From contig CALEOQ010000554.1 of the NCBI GenBank assembly GCA_937910255.1, positions 1 to 6,889 of the forward strand: a stretch of DNA of 6,889 nucleotides, in the 5' to 3' direction. The notes beneath the pieces are model-generated. The model ran no database searches, was not told the DNA's origin, and saw only the letters and a program-made list of their open reading frames with translations. Below, piece by piece: positions 1 to 5,586 of this stretch. The position numbers and the translations under genes were made by a program. Positions within the stretch are counted from its first letter, which is position 1, and every line of letters begins with the position of its first letter. The DNA is from an uncultured Caulobacteraceae bacterium (lineage in GTDB: Bacteria > Pseudomonadota > Alphaproteobacteria > Caulobacterales > Caulobacteraceae).

Positions 1-70
1 GCGAGCGTGATAGTGACGAGGATGGGGGGGGAGGGAGAGGGGAGGGGGGGGGGGGGGGGTTTTTGGTTTT
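1..70. other. Low-complexity read tail outside the adapter (artefact)
   Basis: This stretch is almost pure G runs followed by a T-rich patch, lying outside the P5 adapter. Read in the opposite direction it is adapter, then A's, then long C runs, which is what a sequencer reports after running off the end of a short fragment. It is not genomic and nothing should be annotated in it. Confidence 0.9.
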
Positions 71-128
71 AATGATACGGCGACCACCGAGATCTACACT
101 CTGTCCCTACACGACGCTCTTCCGATCT
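71..128 (+). other. Illumina P5 / Read 1 sequencing adapter
   Basis: The 58 bases begin AATGATACGGCGACC and end CGCTCTTCCGATCT, matching the universal P5 plus Read 1 primer sequence. The only difference I see is G instead of T at position 103. Genomic sequence starts at 129. Reading through this stretch in reverse gives spurious peptide tails such as RVGTECRSRWSPYH, a familiar contamination signature in predicted proteins. Confidence 0.98.
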
Positions 129-592
129 ACCTGGGTGGCGCCGTTGTCGGCGGTGAAATCGGTGAGCGCCCATATGGTGTTGAGCTGCGGCTCGATCCCC
201 TTCAGGTGCGCCCCCCAGGCCCAGCGGTCGCGGTGGATCGGCTGGGCGCCCTGACCCTCCATGATGCGGATGAGCTGGGTCAGGTGCAGCCGCCACCGCT
301 CGCAGTTGGGTTTGAGCAGATGGGCGCACAGGGCCTGGATCTGGGGATGGGTCACCAGGGGACGGCAGGCCGGGGCGCGGGCCACCAGGGCGCCGGTTCG
401 GGTGGTGCGCACGCCGGTGAAGCCGTCGGCGCCGACCGGCGTGGCCGCCACATAGGGGGCGAGCTCGGCCTTGAGCTCCGCCAACAGGTCCGGCGCCACC
501 ACGGCGTCGAGGATGAGCGCGCCGTCGCGGTCGAGGACCGCGGCGATGGCGTCGGCCGGCGCATCGGCCGGCAGATGGGTCAGTTCGGCCAT
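129..592 (-). CDS. PhyH-family Fe(II)/2-oxoglutarate dioxygenase, N-terminal part, cut by contig end
   Basis: The first ~154 residues of a phytanoyl-CoA dioxygenase-like protein are present. Members hydroxylate small organic substrates using Fe(II), O2 and 2-oxoglutarate; the substrate here cannot be predicted. The visible HxD iron-ligand motif is H120-R-D122 in PIHRDRWAW, followed by QLNTIWALTDFTADNGATQ (residues ~136-154), the strand and turn that in PhyH proteins precede the conserved PGSH segment. The distal His and the Arg that binds 2-oxoglutarate would lie beyond the cut. The ATG at 592-590 has an AGGA ribosome binding site five bases upstream (597-600). Residues after about 154 (DRKSVV) come from the P5 adapter, and the apparent stop at 107-109 is artificial. 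The gene is divergent from the YegP-like gene. Confidence 0.82.
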
Positions 593-752
593 GGTTTCCT
601 CGCCCTGGGGCCTTGGCGCGATGGGCCTGCCACGCCCCGACGGCGGCCCCTTGGCGCAAGCATGCCTCGCCCTTGGGCTGCGGCCAAGCGGTTGCCCGGC
701 GCCCGGCGAGGAGGCAAGGTCGGGTTTCCGACAATTCTGCTGGGAGGGCGCG

Positions 753-938
753 ATGGCCTACAAATTCGAGATCTTCAAGGACAAGGCTGGCGAGTTTCGC
801 GTGCGATTCCGCGCCTCCAATGGCGAGGTCATGTTCTCCTCCGAGGGCTATGCGTCCAAGGCGAGCGCCAAGAACATGATCGAGTCGATCAAGAAGAACG
901 CCCCTGACGCCGACGTTCAGGACGACAGCGCCGGTTGA
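753..938 (+). CDS. YegP/UPF0339 (DUF1508) family small protein
   Basis: This 61-residue protein (MAYKFEIFKDKAGEFRVRF...) is a single DUF1508 unit. Diagnostic features are the opening FEIFKDKAGEFRVRFRASNG strand pair, the SEGYASKASAK segment around residues 30-40 and the closing helix IESIKKNAPDA. E. coli YegP carries two such units; this one has one, as is common in Proteobacteria. The biochemical role of the family is unknown. It is soluble, with no signal peptide. The ATG at 753 is supported by GGAGG at 743-747, five bases upstream. Longer upstream-extended frames through 471 run antisense to the PhyH gene and are not credible. A perfect 13-bp inverted repeat follows 22 bases after the stop. 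Confidence 0.9.
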   Translation: MAYKFEIFKDKAGEFRVRFRASNGEVMFSSEGYASKASAKNMIESIKKNAPDADVQDDSAG

Positions 939-960
939 GGCCGCGCCATTTCCGTTGATC

Positions 961-998
961 CCAGCTTGCGGCGTCGCTTAGATCGCGCCGCAAGCTGG
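961..998. repeat. Perfect 13-bp inverted repeat (stem-loop or operator)
   Basis: CCAGCTTGCGGCG (961-973) and CGCCGCAAGCTGG (986-998) are exact reverse complements separated by 12 bases. The repeat sits between the YegP-like stop and the entericidin start. As RNA it would be a strong hairpin, but no T-run follows on either strand, so it is not a classical intrinsic terminator. A weak promoter-like pair, TTGATC (955-960) and TTAGAT (978-983) with a 17-base spacer, overlaps it, so an operator role for the entericidin gene is also possible. The structure is seen; the function is inferred. Confidence 0.7.
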
Positions 999-1034
999 AC
1001 CATGGGGTCCGGCGCCCTGGAGATCTGATTTCAC

Positions 1035-1172
1035 ATGCGCAAGGTGCTGATCCTGGCCGCCGCCGCGGCCGCCCTGATGGTCTCGGCCTGCAACACCGTG
1101 GCCGGCGTCGGCCGCGACATGGAAGCTGCAGGCTCGGCGGTGAAGAGCACGGCCGAGGACATCAAGCGCTAG
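1035..1172 (+). CDS. Entericidin A/B family small lipoprotein
   Basis: This 45-residue lipoprotein precursor has MRK, a hydrophobic stretch of six Ala followed by LM, and a lipobox VSAC with the acylated Cys at residue 19. The mature part, CNTVAGVGRDMEAAGSAVKS..., matches the short amphipathic entericidin consensus (N-T-x-x-G-x-G-x-D, then a run ending in A-E-D-I-K). Entericidins are small cell-envelope lipoproteins; E. coli EcnA/EcnB were described as an antidote/toxin pair, but most alphaproteobacterial copies are single and of unproven function. Only one copy is seen here, with no ecnA-like partner next to it. A GGAG at 1019-1022 is 12 bases from the ATG, somewhat far. It lies in a run of short forward genes with stress/envelope flavour. 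Confidence 0.88.
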   Translation: MRKVLILAAAAAALMVSACNTVAGVGRDMEAAGSAVKSTAEDIKR

Positions 1173-1214
1173 AGCCGACGTGCCGCACTTTCGCCGGGGC
1201 GGGAGAGGGCGCAT

Positions 1215-1625
1215 ATGGTCTCCATGACCCAGCCGCCCCCGCGTCCCAGCTTCTTCACCGCCCTGAAGCGTGGCCTGAAGGGCCGCTGTCCGGTGTGCGG
1301 CGAGGGCGCGCTGTTCTGGCGCTATCTCAAGGTGGAGCCGGCCTGCCCGGCCTGTGGCCATGACCTGGCCCAGTATCCCGCCGATGACGGCCCGGCCTAT
1401 TTCACCATCCTGATCGTGGGCCACCTGATCGTGGCCCCCATTCTGCTGTTTCCCTTCATCTGGCAGGCGCCGCTGTGGCTGGTGATCCCCGCCACCCTGC
1501 TGCCCCTGGCGGGGCTTACCCTGCTGCTGCTGCCGCGGATCAAGGGCGCCTTCATCGGCGGGCTCTATGTGTTGGGGGTGAAGGAGTCCGACGCTCATCT
1601 GCACAGCGCCGACGCCGCCGACTGA
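1215..1625 (+). CDS. DUF983 family zinc-ribbon membrane protein
   Basis: The protein has 136 residues. Two CPxCG knuckles (C25-P-V-C28 and C44-P-A-C47) form a probable zinc ribbon near the N terminus, preceded by the typical phrase ALKRGLKGRCPVCG. A conserved patch DDGPAYFTILIVGH (residues ~57-70) leads into two transmembrane helices, roughly 61-83 and 86-107. This layout is that of DUF983, an inner-membrane family of unknown function common in Alphaproteobacteria. The ATG at 1215 is preferred because AGAGG (1204-1208) lies six bases upstream; the in-frame ATG at 1224 would be 15 bases away. It is 42 bases downstream of the entericidin stop and could be co-transcribed with it. Confidence 0.9.
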   Translation: MVSMTQPPPRPSFFTALKRGLKGRCPVCGEGALFWRYLKVEPACPACGHDLAQYPADDGPAYFTILIVGHLIVAPILLFPFIWQAPLWLVIPATLLPLAGLTLLLLPRIKGAFIGGLYVLGVKESDAHLHSADAAD

Positions 1626-1676
1626 GGCGACGGTCGGCCATGCGCTCGACCTGGGCGCCCTAAGCCAAGCTCCGCC

Positions 1677-1701
1677 GGAACCTGCGCCGTTAGCGGCCGT
1701 T
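1677..1701 (+). promoter_or_regulatory. EcfG (SigT) general-stress promoter for the DUF3309 gene
   Basis: GGAAC at 1677-1681 and CGTT at 1698-1701 are separated by exactly 16 bases. This is the full consensus recognised by the alphaproteobacterial extracytoplasmic sigma factor EcfG (SigT in Caulobacter), GGAAC-N16/17-CGTT. It lies in the non-coding gap between DUF983 and DUF3309 in the correct orientation. Transcription would start about six to eight bases downstream, near 1708. Confidence 0.75.
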
Positions 1702-1707
1702 CTCTGG

Positions 1708-1742
1708 CCAAGGCTGAGCGAACCACGGGGTTCGCGCCTTGG
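1708..1742 (+). promoter_or_regulatory. Hairpin occupying the predicted 5' leader of the DUF3309 mRNA
   Basis: CCAAGGC (1708-1714) pairs with GCCTTGG (1736-1742), and GCGAACC (1718-1724) with GGTTCGC (1729-1735). Together they give a 14-bp stem with a 3-base TGA bulge on one side and a 4-base loop. Its base includes the first two G's of the GGGAG ribosome binding site (1741-1745). If transcription starts near 1708, the leader is essentially this hairpin. Control of translation or of mRNA stability is an inference. Confidence 0.6.
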
Positions 1743-1753
1743 GAGAGCATCCG

Positions 1754-1912
1754 ATGTCGCTTGGCACAATCCTTCTGATCATCCTGGTCCTGGCGCTGAT
1801 CGGCGCCCTGCCCACCTGGGGTCACAGCCGTAGCTGGGGCTATTTCCCGTCGGGCGGCCTGGGTCTCATCCTGGTGATCGTGCTGATCCTGGTGCTGATG
1901 GGTCAGATCTAG
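1754..1912 (+). CDS. DUF3309 family 52-residue membrane peptide
   Basis: The peptide opens MSLGTILLIILVLALIGALP and continues with the hallmark segment TWGHSRSWGYFPSGGLGLI before a second hydrophobic helix (LILVIVLILVLMG). Two short transmembrane segments (about 3-19 and 35-50) flank a polar loop with H24, S25, R26, W28 and Y30. This is the DUF3309 pattern, a family of tiny inner-membrane proteins of unknown function in Proteobacteria. GGGAG at 1741-1745 lies eight bases before the ATG. An EcfG-type promoter and a hairpin leader directly upstream suggest general stress control and independent transcription from DUF983. A stem-loop follows 24 bases after the stop. Confidence 0.92.
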   Translation: MSLGTILLIILVLALIGALPTWGHSRSWGYFPSGGLGLILVIVLILVLMGQI

Positions 1913-1936
1913 CCCCTCCCGATCAGATCCCTGCTG

Positions 1937-1963
1937 GCGGAGGCCTCGATTGAGGGCTTCCGC
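1937..1963 (+). terminator. Stem-loop after the DUF3309 gene
   Basis: GCGGAGGCC (1937-1945) pairs with GGCTTCCGC (1955-1963) over nine positions with one G-U pair, around a 9-base loop. It starts 24 bases after the DUF3309 stop and before the transporter gene. There is no T-run after it, so termination is plausible but unproven. Confidence 0.4.
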
Positions 1964-2022
1964 TGGCGGACGGACCTCCCTAGCATTGCGCGAACGATAA
2001 GACGCAGCGGGGGGCGGCGGGC

Positions 2023-3357
2023 ATGACGGCGACGGAAACAGGCGCAGACGCTCAGGCCCCGCCCGGGCTTCTGACCCCGGGGCTGACCCCGATCCAGCGG
2101 TTCAAGGCCATTGCAGGCGGCTCTGCGGGGAACCTCGTGGAGTGGTACGACTGGTTCGCCTATTCGTCCTTCGCCCTCTATTTCGCCCCCCACTTTTTCC
2201 CATCCGGCGATCCGACGTCGCAGCTGCTGCAGGCGGCCGCGGTGTTCGCCATCGGCTTCCTGGCCCGCCCCGTCGGCGCCTGGATCATGGGCCTCTACGC
2301 CGACCGGGCCGGACGCAAGGCTGCGTTGAGCCTGGCGGTCGCCATGATGTGCGCCGGCTCCCTGGTGATCGCCGTGATCCCGGACTACGAGGTGATCGGC
2401 GTGGCCGCCCCGGCCATCCTGCTGCTCGCCCGCCTGCTGCAAGGGCTGTCGGTGGGCGGCGAATATGGCGCCAGCGCCACCTACCTGTCGGAGATGGCCG
2501 GCAAGGAACGTCGCGGATTTTGGTCCAGCTTCCAGTTCGTGACGCTGATTTCAGGCCAGCTTCTGGCGCTCGGCATCCTCATCCTGCTGCAGCGGATCCT
2601 CCCCACCGAGGCGTTGGAAGCCTGGGGCTGGCGCATACCGTTCGTCATCGGCGCCCTGTTGGCTGTGGTGGTGTTCTGGATCCGGCTGGGCCTGGAGGAA
2701 AGCGCCTCGTTCCAGAACGCGCAGGCCTCCGGCGCCGAGCGGGCGCGGACCATGATGCTGTTCACCCACCATCCGTGGGAGACCGCCGCTATCTTCCTGC
2801 TGACCGCAGGCGGTTCGCTCGCCTTCTACGCCTATACGACCTACATGCAGAAGTTCCTGGTCAACACCACGGGCTTCACCAAGGAGACGGCCACCAACAT
2901 CACGGCCGCCGCCCTGGTGGTCTATCTGTTCATCCTGCCCCTGTTCGGATGGCTGTCGGACAAGTGGGGGCGGCGGACCAACCTGGCCTTCACCTTCGGC
3001 GCCGGGATGCTGCTGACCTATCCGATCATGACCACCATGGCCGGCGTCACCGAGCCGCTGATGGCCTTTGGCCTGATGGTGGTGCTGATCGTGATCATCG
3101 CCGGCTACACCTCGGTCAGTGCGGTGACCAAGGCCGAGCTCTTCCCCGCCCACGTCCGGGCCTTAGGCGTGGCGCTGCCCTACGCCATGGCCAACGCCGT
3201 CTTCGGCGGCACCGCCGAGGCGGTCGCCCTGGGCTTCAAGGGCCAGGGGGTGGAGAACGCCTTCTACATCTATGTCTCGGCCATCATGGGGGTGGCGCTG
3301 ATCACCTCGCTGCTGCTGCGCGACAGCCGACAACACAGCCGCATCCTGGAGGACTAG
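2023..3357 (+). CDS. kgtP: 2-oxoglutarate/H+ symporter, KgtP-like MHS-family MFS permease
   Basis: This 444-residue major facilitator has about 12 membrane helices and should import 2-oxoglutarate or a related carboxylate with protons across the inner membrane. Its resemblance to E. coli KgtP runs the whole length: GNLVEWYDW (residues 36-44), MFS motif A GLYADRAGRK (90-99) between helices 2 and 3, ARLLQGLSVGGEYGASATYLSEM (136-158), EAWGWRIPF, YTTYMQKFLVNTTGF, a second motif-A-like LSDKWGRRT, and ELFPAHVRALGVALPYAMANAVFGG near the C terminus. Length fits the family (KgtP is 432). The ATG at 2023 is preceded only by a G-rich stretch, not a clear Shine-Dalgarno sequence. The exact substrate is inferred from similarity; proline/betaine or other MHS carboxylate transporters are the alternatives. 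DUF599 follows in the same operon. Confidence 0.85.
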   Translation: MTATETGADAQAPPGLLTPGLTPIQRFKAIAGGSAGNLVEWYDWFAYSSFALYFAPHFFPSGDPTSQLLQAAAVFAIGFLARPVGAWIMGLYADRAGRKAALSLAVAMMCAGSLVIAVIPDYEVIGVAAPAILLLARLLQGLSVGGEYGASATYLSEMAGKERRGFWSSFQFVTLISGQLLALGILILLQRILPTEALEAWGWRIPFVIGALLAVVVFWIRLGLEESASFQNAQASGAERARTMMLFTHHPWETAAIFLLTAGGSLAFYAYTTYMQKFLVNTTGFTKETATNITAAALVVYLFILPLFGWLSDKWGRRTNLAFTFGAGMLLTYPIMTTMAGVTEPLMAFGLMVVLIVIIAGYTSVSAVTKAELFPAHVRALGVALPYAMANAVFGGTAEAVALGFKGQGVENAFYIYVSAIMGVALITSLLLRDSRQHSRILED

Positions 3358-3369
3358 GAGATCCTGCCG

Positions 3370-4128
3370 ATGCCGGGCCTGCAGCTCTCGACCCTGGACA
3401 CCGTGGCGCTGGCCATCTTCGCGGTCGCCTGGCTGGCCTATGAGCCGCTGGTCAAGGCGGCGCTCGGCCGGCGGCACATGATCAATCTCGACATGGCGGT
3501 GATCCGCGGCGCCTGGATGGGAAACATGGCCCGGCGCGAGAGCCGGCTGATGGACAGCCAGCTGCTGGGCCACACGATCAACTCGGCCTCCTTCTTCGCC
3601 TCGTCCAACCTGATCCTGATCGCCGGCGCCTCTGGCGTGCTGTTCGGCGGCGAGTCGGCCTTCCGCAGCGCCTCGAGCCTGCTGGTCATCGAGACCTCCA
3701 CCCGGCTGCTGTTCGAGGTGCAGGTGGCGCTGGTGCTGATCACCCTGGCCCGCGGCCTGCTGGACTTCATCTGGGCCATCCGCCAGCTCAACTACACCAT
3801 CGCGGTGATCGGCGCCGCGCCGGACGAAACGGTGGGGCTGGCGCCAGGTTATGGTTCGGCGGCCGGGCGGCTGCTGAACCCGGCGCTCTCGGCCTTCAAC
3901 GCCGGTGTGCGTGGCTACTATTTCGCCCTGGCCGCCGCCAGTTGGATCTTCGGCTCCACAGCCTTCATCGTGGCGACCATCAGCGCCGTGGCTCTGCTGA
4001 TCTGGCGTCAGCGCAGCTCGGCCGCGGCTCACGCCATCGCCGACATCCGCACCCTGATCGAAACGGCGCCGGAACGCCCCCCGGCCTCCGAAGCCCCCGC
4101 CAGCGACAAGTCTGCCGACCCCGGCTGA
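3370..4128 (+). CDS. DUF599 family integral membrane protein
   Basis: The protein has 252 residues and four predicted membrane segments (about 9-28, 73-92, 113-137, 184-213). Family-typical stretches are WLAYEPLVKAALGRR, the MxxMARRESRLMDSQLLGHTINSASFFASS region (50-79) and NAGVRGYYFALAAASWIFG (178-195). DUF599 proteins are widespread in Proteobacteria and have no established function. The C-terminal ~35 residues are polar, rich in Pro/Ala/Ser and probably cytoplasmic. AGGAG at 3356-3360 overlaps the TAG of the KgtP-like gene and lies nine bases from the ATG, so the two are almost certainly one operon with possible translational coupling. GC at third codon positions is about 92% by hand count, the reference value for native genes here. 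It converges on the YjbR gene with only six bases between stops. Confidence 0.88.
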   Translation: MPGLQLSTLDTVALAIFAVAWLAYEPLVKAALGRRHMINLDMAVIRGAWMGNMARRESRLMDSQLLGHTINSASFFASSNLILIAGASGVLFGGESAFRSASSLLVIETSTRLLFEVQVALVLITLARGLLDFIWAIRQLNYTIAVIGAAPDETVGLAPGYGSAAGRLLNPALSAFNAGVRGYYFALAAASWIFGSTAFIVATISAVALLIWRQRSSAAAHAIADIRTLIETAPERPPASEAPASDKSADPG

Positions 4129-4134
4129 GTTCAG

Positions 4135-4473
4135 CTAAAGGCCCAGCTCACGCCGCTGGGCGCGGGTGAGCTTGGCCGCCACCAGGGTGTGGGCGGTGGC
4201 CAGCCAGGCTGTGACCTCGTCGGCGTCGAGCGCGGCCAGATCGTCGAACCGCACCCAGCGCGCCCGGGCGAGATAGGGGGCGGGACGCGCCGCGCCGCTC
4301 TCGACCAGGGCCTCATAGGCGATGTCGGTGGCCTTGAACGACAGCCCGCCGCCGGAACTTTCAACCGCGAACATCCGTCCGCCCACCTTGAACACCCGGT
4401 CAGCGCCCCACTGGACGCTGAGTGTGGCGCCCGGCAGGGCCAGCGCCGCAGCCTCCAGCGCCTGAGGCGTCAC
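4135..4473 (-). CDS. MmcQ/YjbR family protein
   Basis: The protein has 112 residues from a GTG start: MTPQALEAAALALPGATLSVQW... The MmcQ/YjbR fold is indicated by LPGATLSVQWGADRVFKVGGRMFAV (13-37), a GLSFKA strand (43-48), the motif ARPAPYLARARWVRFD and the C-terminal helix LATAHTLVAAKLTRAQRREL. Members adopt a CyaY-like fold; DNA binding has been proposed for some, but the biological role is unresolved. The GTG (4473-4471) overlaps the msrA TGA (4472-4470) as GTGA, so translation is probably coupled to msrA. Upstream in-frame ATG candidates lie inside msrA and would add non-homologous residues, so I prefer the GTG. Confidence 0.85.
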   Translation of the reverse strand: MTPQALEAAALALPGATLSVQWGADRVFKVGGRMFAVESSGGGLSFKATDIAYEALVESGAARPAPYLARARWVRFDDLAALDADEVTAWLATAHTLVAAKLTRAQRRELGL

Positions 4474-5120
4474 GCCTCGACGCCGGTCCCGATCGGGCAG
4501 GTCACGCCCGTGCCGCCGATCCCGCAATAGCCGCCCGGATTCTTGGCTAGGTACTGCTGGTGATAGTCCTCGGCGAAATAGAAGGGGCCAGCCTCGACGA
4601 TCTCGCTGGTGATCGGTCCCAGGCCCTTGGCCGACAGGGCCTGCTGATAGACGCCCTTGCTGGCCGCCGCGGCCGAACCCTGAGCCTCATTCGCCACATA
4701 GATTCCCGAGCGATATTGGGTCCCCACATCGCCCCCCTGGCGCATGCCCTGGGTGGGGTCGTGGCCTTCCCAGAACACCTTCAGCAGCTGCTCATAGGTC
4801 ACCACGCGCGGATCATAGACCACCAGCACCGCCTCGGTGTGGCCGGTCCGGCCGCTGCACACCTCTTCATAGGTGGGGTTGGGGGTGAAGCCGCTCACAT
4901 AGCCGACCGCGGTCACGTGCACGCCAGGGATCTGCCAGAACAGGCGCTCGACGCCCCAGAAGCAGCCCATGGCGAAGACGGCGGTCTCCATACCTTCGGG
5001 ATAGGGACCCTGCAGGGGCTGGCCGTTGACGAAATGGGTCTGGGCGGTGGGGATCGGCTGGTTGCGACCGGGCAGGGCGGTCTCGGCCGTGGGCATCTCA
5101 GCGGGCTTGCGGAACAACAT
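4470..5120 (-). CDS. msrA: Peptide methionine-(S)-S-oxide reductase MsrA
   Basis: The 216-residue cytosolic enzyme reduces methionine-S-sulfoxide in proteins back to methionine, recycled by thioredoxin. The catalytic motif GCFWG is at residues 52-56 with nucleophile C53. Downstream are YVSGFTPNPTYEEVCSGRTGHTE (~74-95), the GTQYRSGIY segment (133-141) and the C-terminal GYCGIGGTGVTCPIG with recycling Cys199 and Cys208. This three-cysteine layout and the length match E. coli MsrA (212 residues). The ATG at 5120-5118 has GAGG five bases upstream; an extension to 5210 adds about 30 residues with no family similarity. It is divergent from tRNA-Ser and overlaps the YjbR start by four bases, forming an oxidative-damage repair transcription unit. 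Confidence 0.96.
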   Translation of the reverse strand: MLFRKPAEMPTAETALPGRNQPIPTAQTHFVNGQPLQGPYPEGMETAVFAMGCFWGVERLFWQIPGVHVTAVGYVSGFTPNPTYEEVCSGRTGHTEAVLVVYDPRVVTYEQLLKVFWEGHDPTQGMRQGGDVGTQYRSGIYVANEAQGSAAAASKGVYQQALSAKGLGPITSEIVEAGPFYFAEDYHQQYLAKNPGGYCGIGGTGVTCPIGTGVEA

Positions 5121-5193
5121 GGCGACCTCGGACGGATGGGGATGGTTCTTGCCCCTACAGATAGGACGCCGCGGGCCAGACGAACAGGGCCGC

Positions 5194-5221
5194 TTGCCCC
5201 GGGCGCCCACCTCGCTATATA
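5194..5221 (+). promoter_or_regulatory. Probable housekeeping promoter of tRNA-Ser
   Basis: TTGCCC (5194-5199) and TATATA (5216-5221) are separated by 16 bases, a reasonable sigma-70-type promoter. The predicted start near 5228 would leave a ~30-base leader before the tRNA at 5260. Confidence 0.5.
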
Positions 5222-5259
5222 GACGCCCTTCCGCCGGGGGCCCGCCCCCCGACCGGTGT

Positions 5260-5349
5260 GGTGAGGTGGCCGAGTGGTTGAAGGCGCACGCCTGGAACGC
5301 GTGTATAGGGGAAACTCTATCGAGGGTTCGAATCCCTCTCTCACCGCCA
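5260..5349 (+). tRNA. tRNA-Ser(GGA)
   Basis: This is a 90-base class II tRNA with encoded CCA. Acceptor strand GGTGAGG (5260-5266) pairs with TCTCACC, followed by discriminator G5346 (typical of serine tRNAs) and CCA 5347-5349. The anticodon arm is CACGC-CTGGAAC-GCGTG (5287-5303), giving anticodon GGA, which reads UCC/UCU. A long variable arm with ATAG/CTAT pairing confirms serine identity, and the T arm GAGGG-TTCGAAT-CCCTC is perfect. It is divergent from msrA. Protein-like ORFs across both strands here are spurious. Confidence 0.97.
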
Positions 5350-5373
5350 CTCGGCTCAATGCGTCGCTCATTT

Positions 5374-5391
5374 GCCGCGAGACTCCGCGGC
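5374..5391 (+). terminator. GC-rich hairpin downstream of tRNA-Ser
   Basis: GCCGCG (5374-5379) pairs perfectly with CGCGGC (5386-5391) around a 6-base loop, 25 bases after the tRNA CCA. This is a position where a transcript end is expected, but there is no T-run, so a terminator role is tentative. Confidence 0.3.
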
Positions 5392-5439
5392 CTTGGAGGT
5401 CGTAGCCTTCCCAGCCTTCCTGTTTAAGCGATAGCAAGG

Positions 5440-5517
5440 CTCTCCCAGCGGAGAGTGGCGCAATGGCTGCGCTGAGGTCGCTTGTTCCTTTCCCCTTGCT
5501 GTCGGTTGAGCCAACCG
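5440..5517. repeat. Cluster of three perfect short hairpins
   Basis: CTCTCC-CAGC-GGAGAG (5440-5455), GCGCA-ATGGC-TGCGC (5458-5472) and CGGTTG-AGC-CAACCG (5503-5517) follow one another within 78 bases. The first two are only two bases apart. The density is unusual and could mark a structured RNA or protein-binding sites. There is no match to an RNA family that I recognise. The arms are short, so chance cannot be excluded. Confidence 0.4.
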
Positions 5518-5586
5518 CAGACGCGGCAGGAGCGATTACCCTCACGACCCAGCCCAGAGCCAATTCATCCCGATGATCACAGGGCC

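Noticed and set aside
611..657. 9-base direct repeat CCTTGGCGC (611-619 and 649-657)
   Set aside because: It is short and in GC-rich intergenic DNA where such repeats are expected by chance; no adjacent structure.
69..734. Long reverse-strand ORF overlapping the PhyH gene (221 codons)
   Set aside because: It is an out-of-frame shadow of the PhyH gene, extremely rich in Arg/Pro/Gly/Ala, and ends in translated P5 adapter.
2142..3443. 433-codon ORF in another frame across the KgtP-like gene
   Set aside because: It is a shadow frame of a high-GC gene; it is Arg/Pro/His-rich with no domain, while the overlapping frame is a clear transporter.
4124..4135. Small palindrome GCTGA-GT-TCAGC at the convergent DUF599/YjbR stops
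   Set aside because: Five-base arms with a 2-base loop are too small for a terminator and arise from the stop codons themselves.
5026..5427. Forward ORF containing GEVAEWLKAHAWNACIGE
   Set aside because: This is the sense translation of tRNA-Ser, commonly misannotated as a hypothetical protein.
5450..5517. Possible second, degenerate tRNA (GGAGAGTGGCGCAATGG...)
   Set aside because: The D-arm-like opening is suggestive, but there is no anticodon stem, no GTTCGAA T loop and no acceptor pairing.
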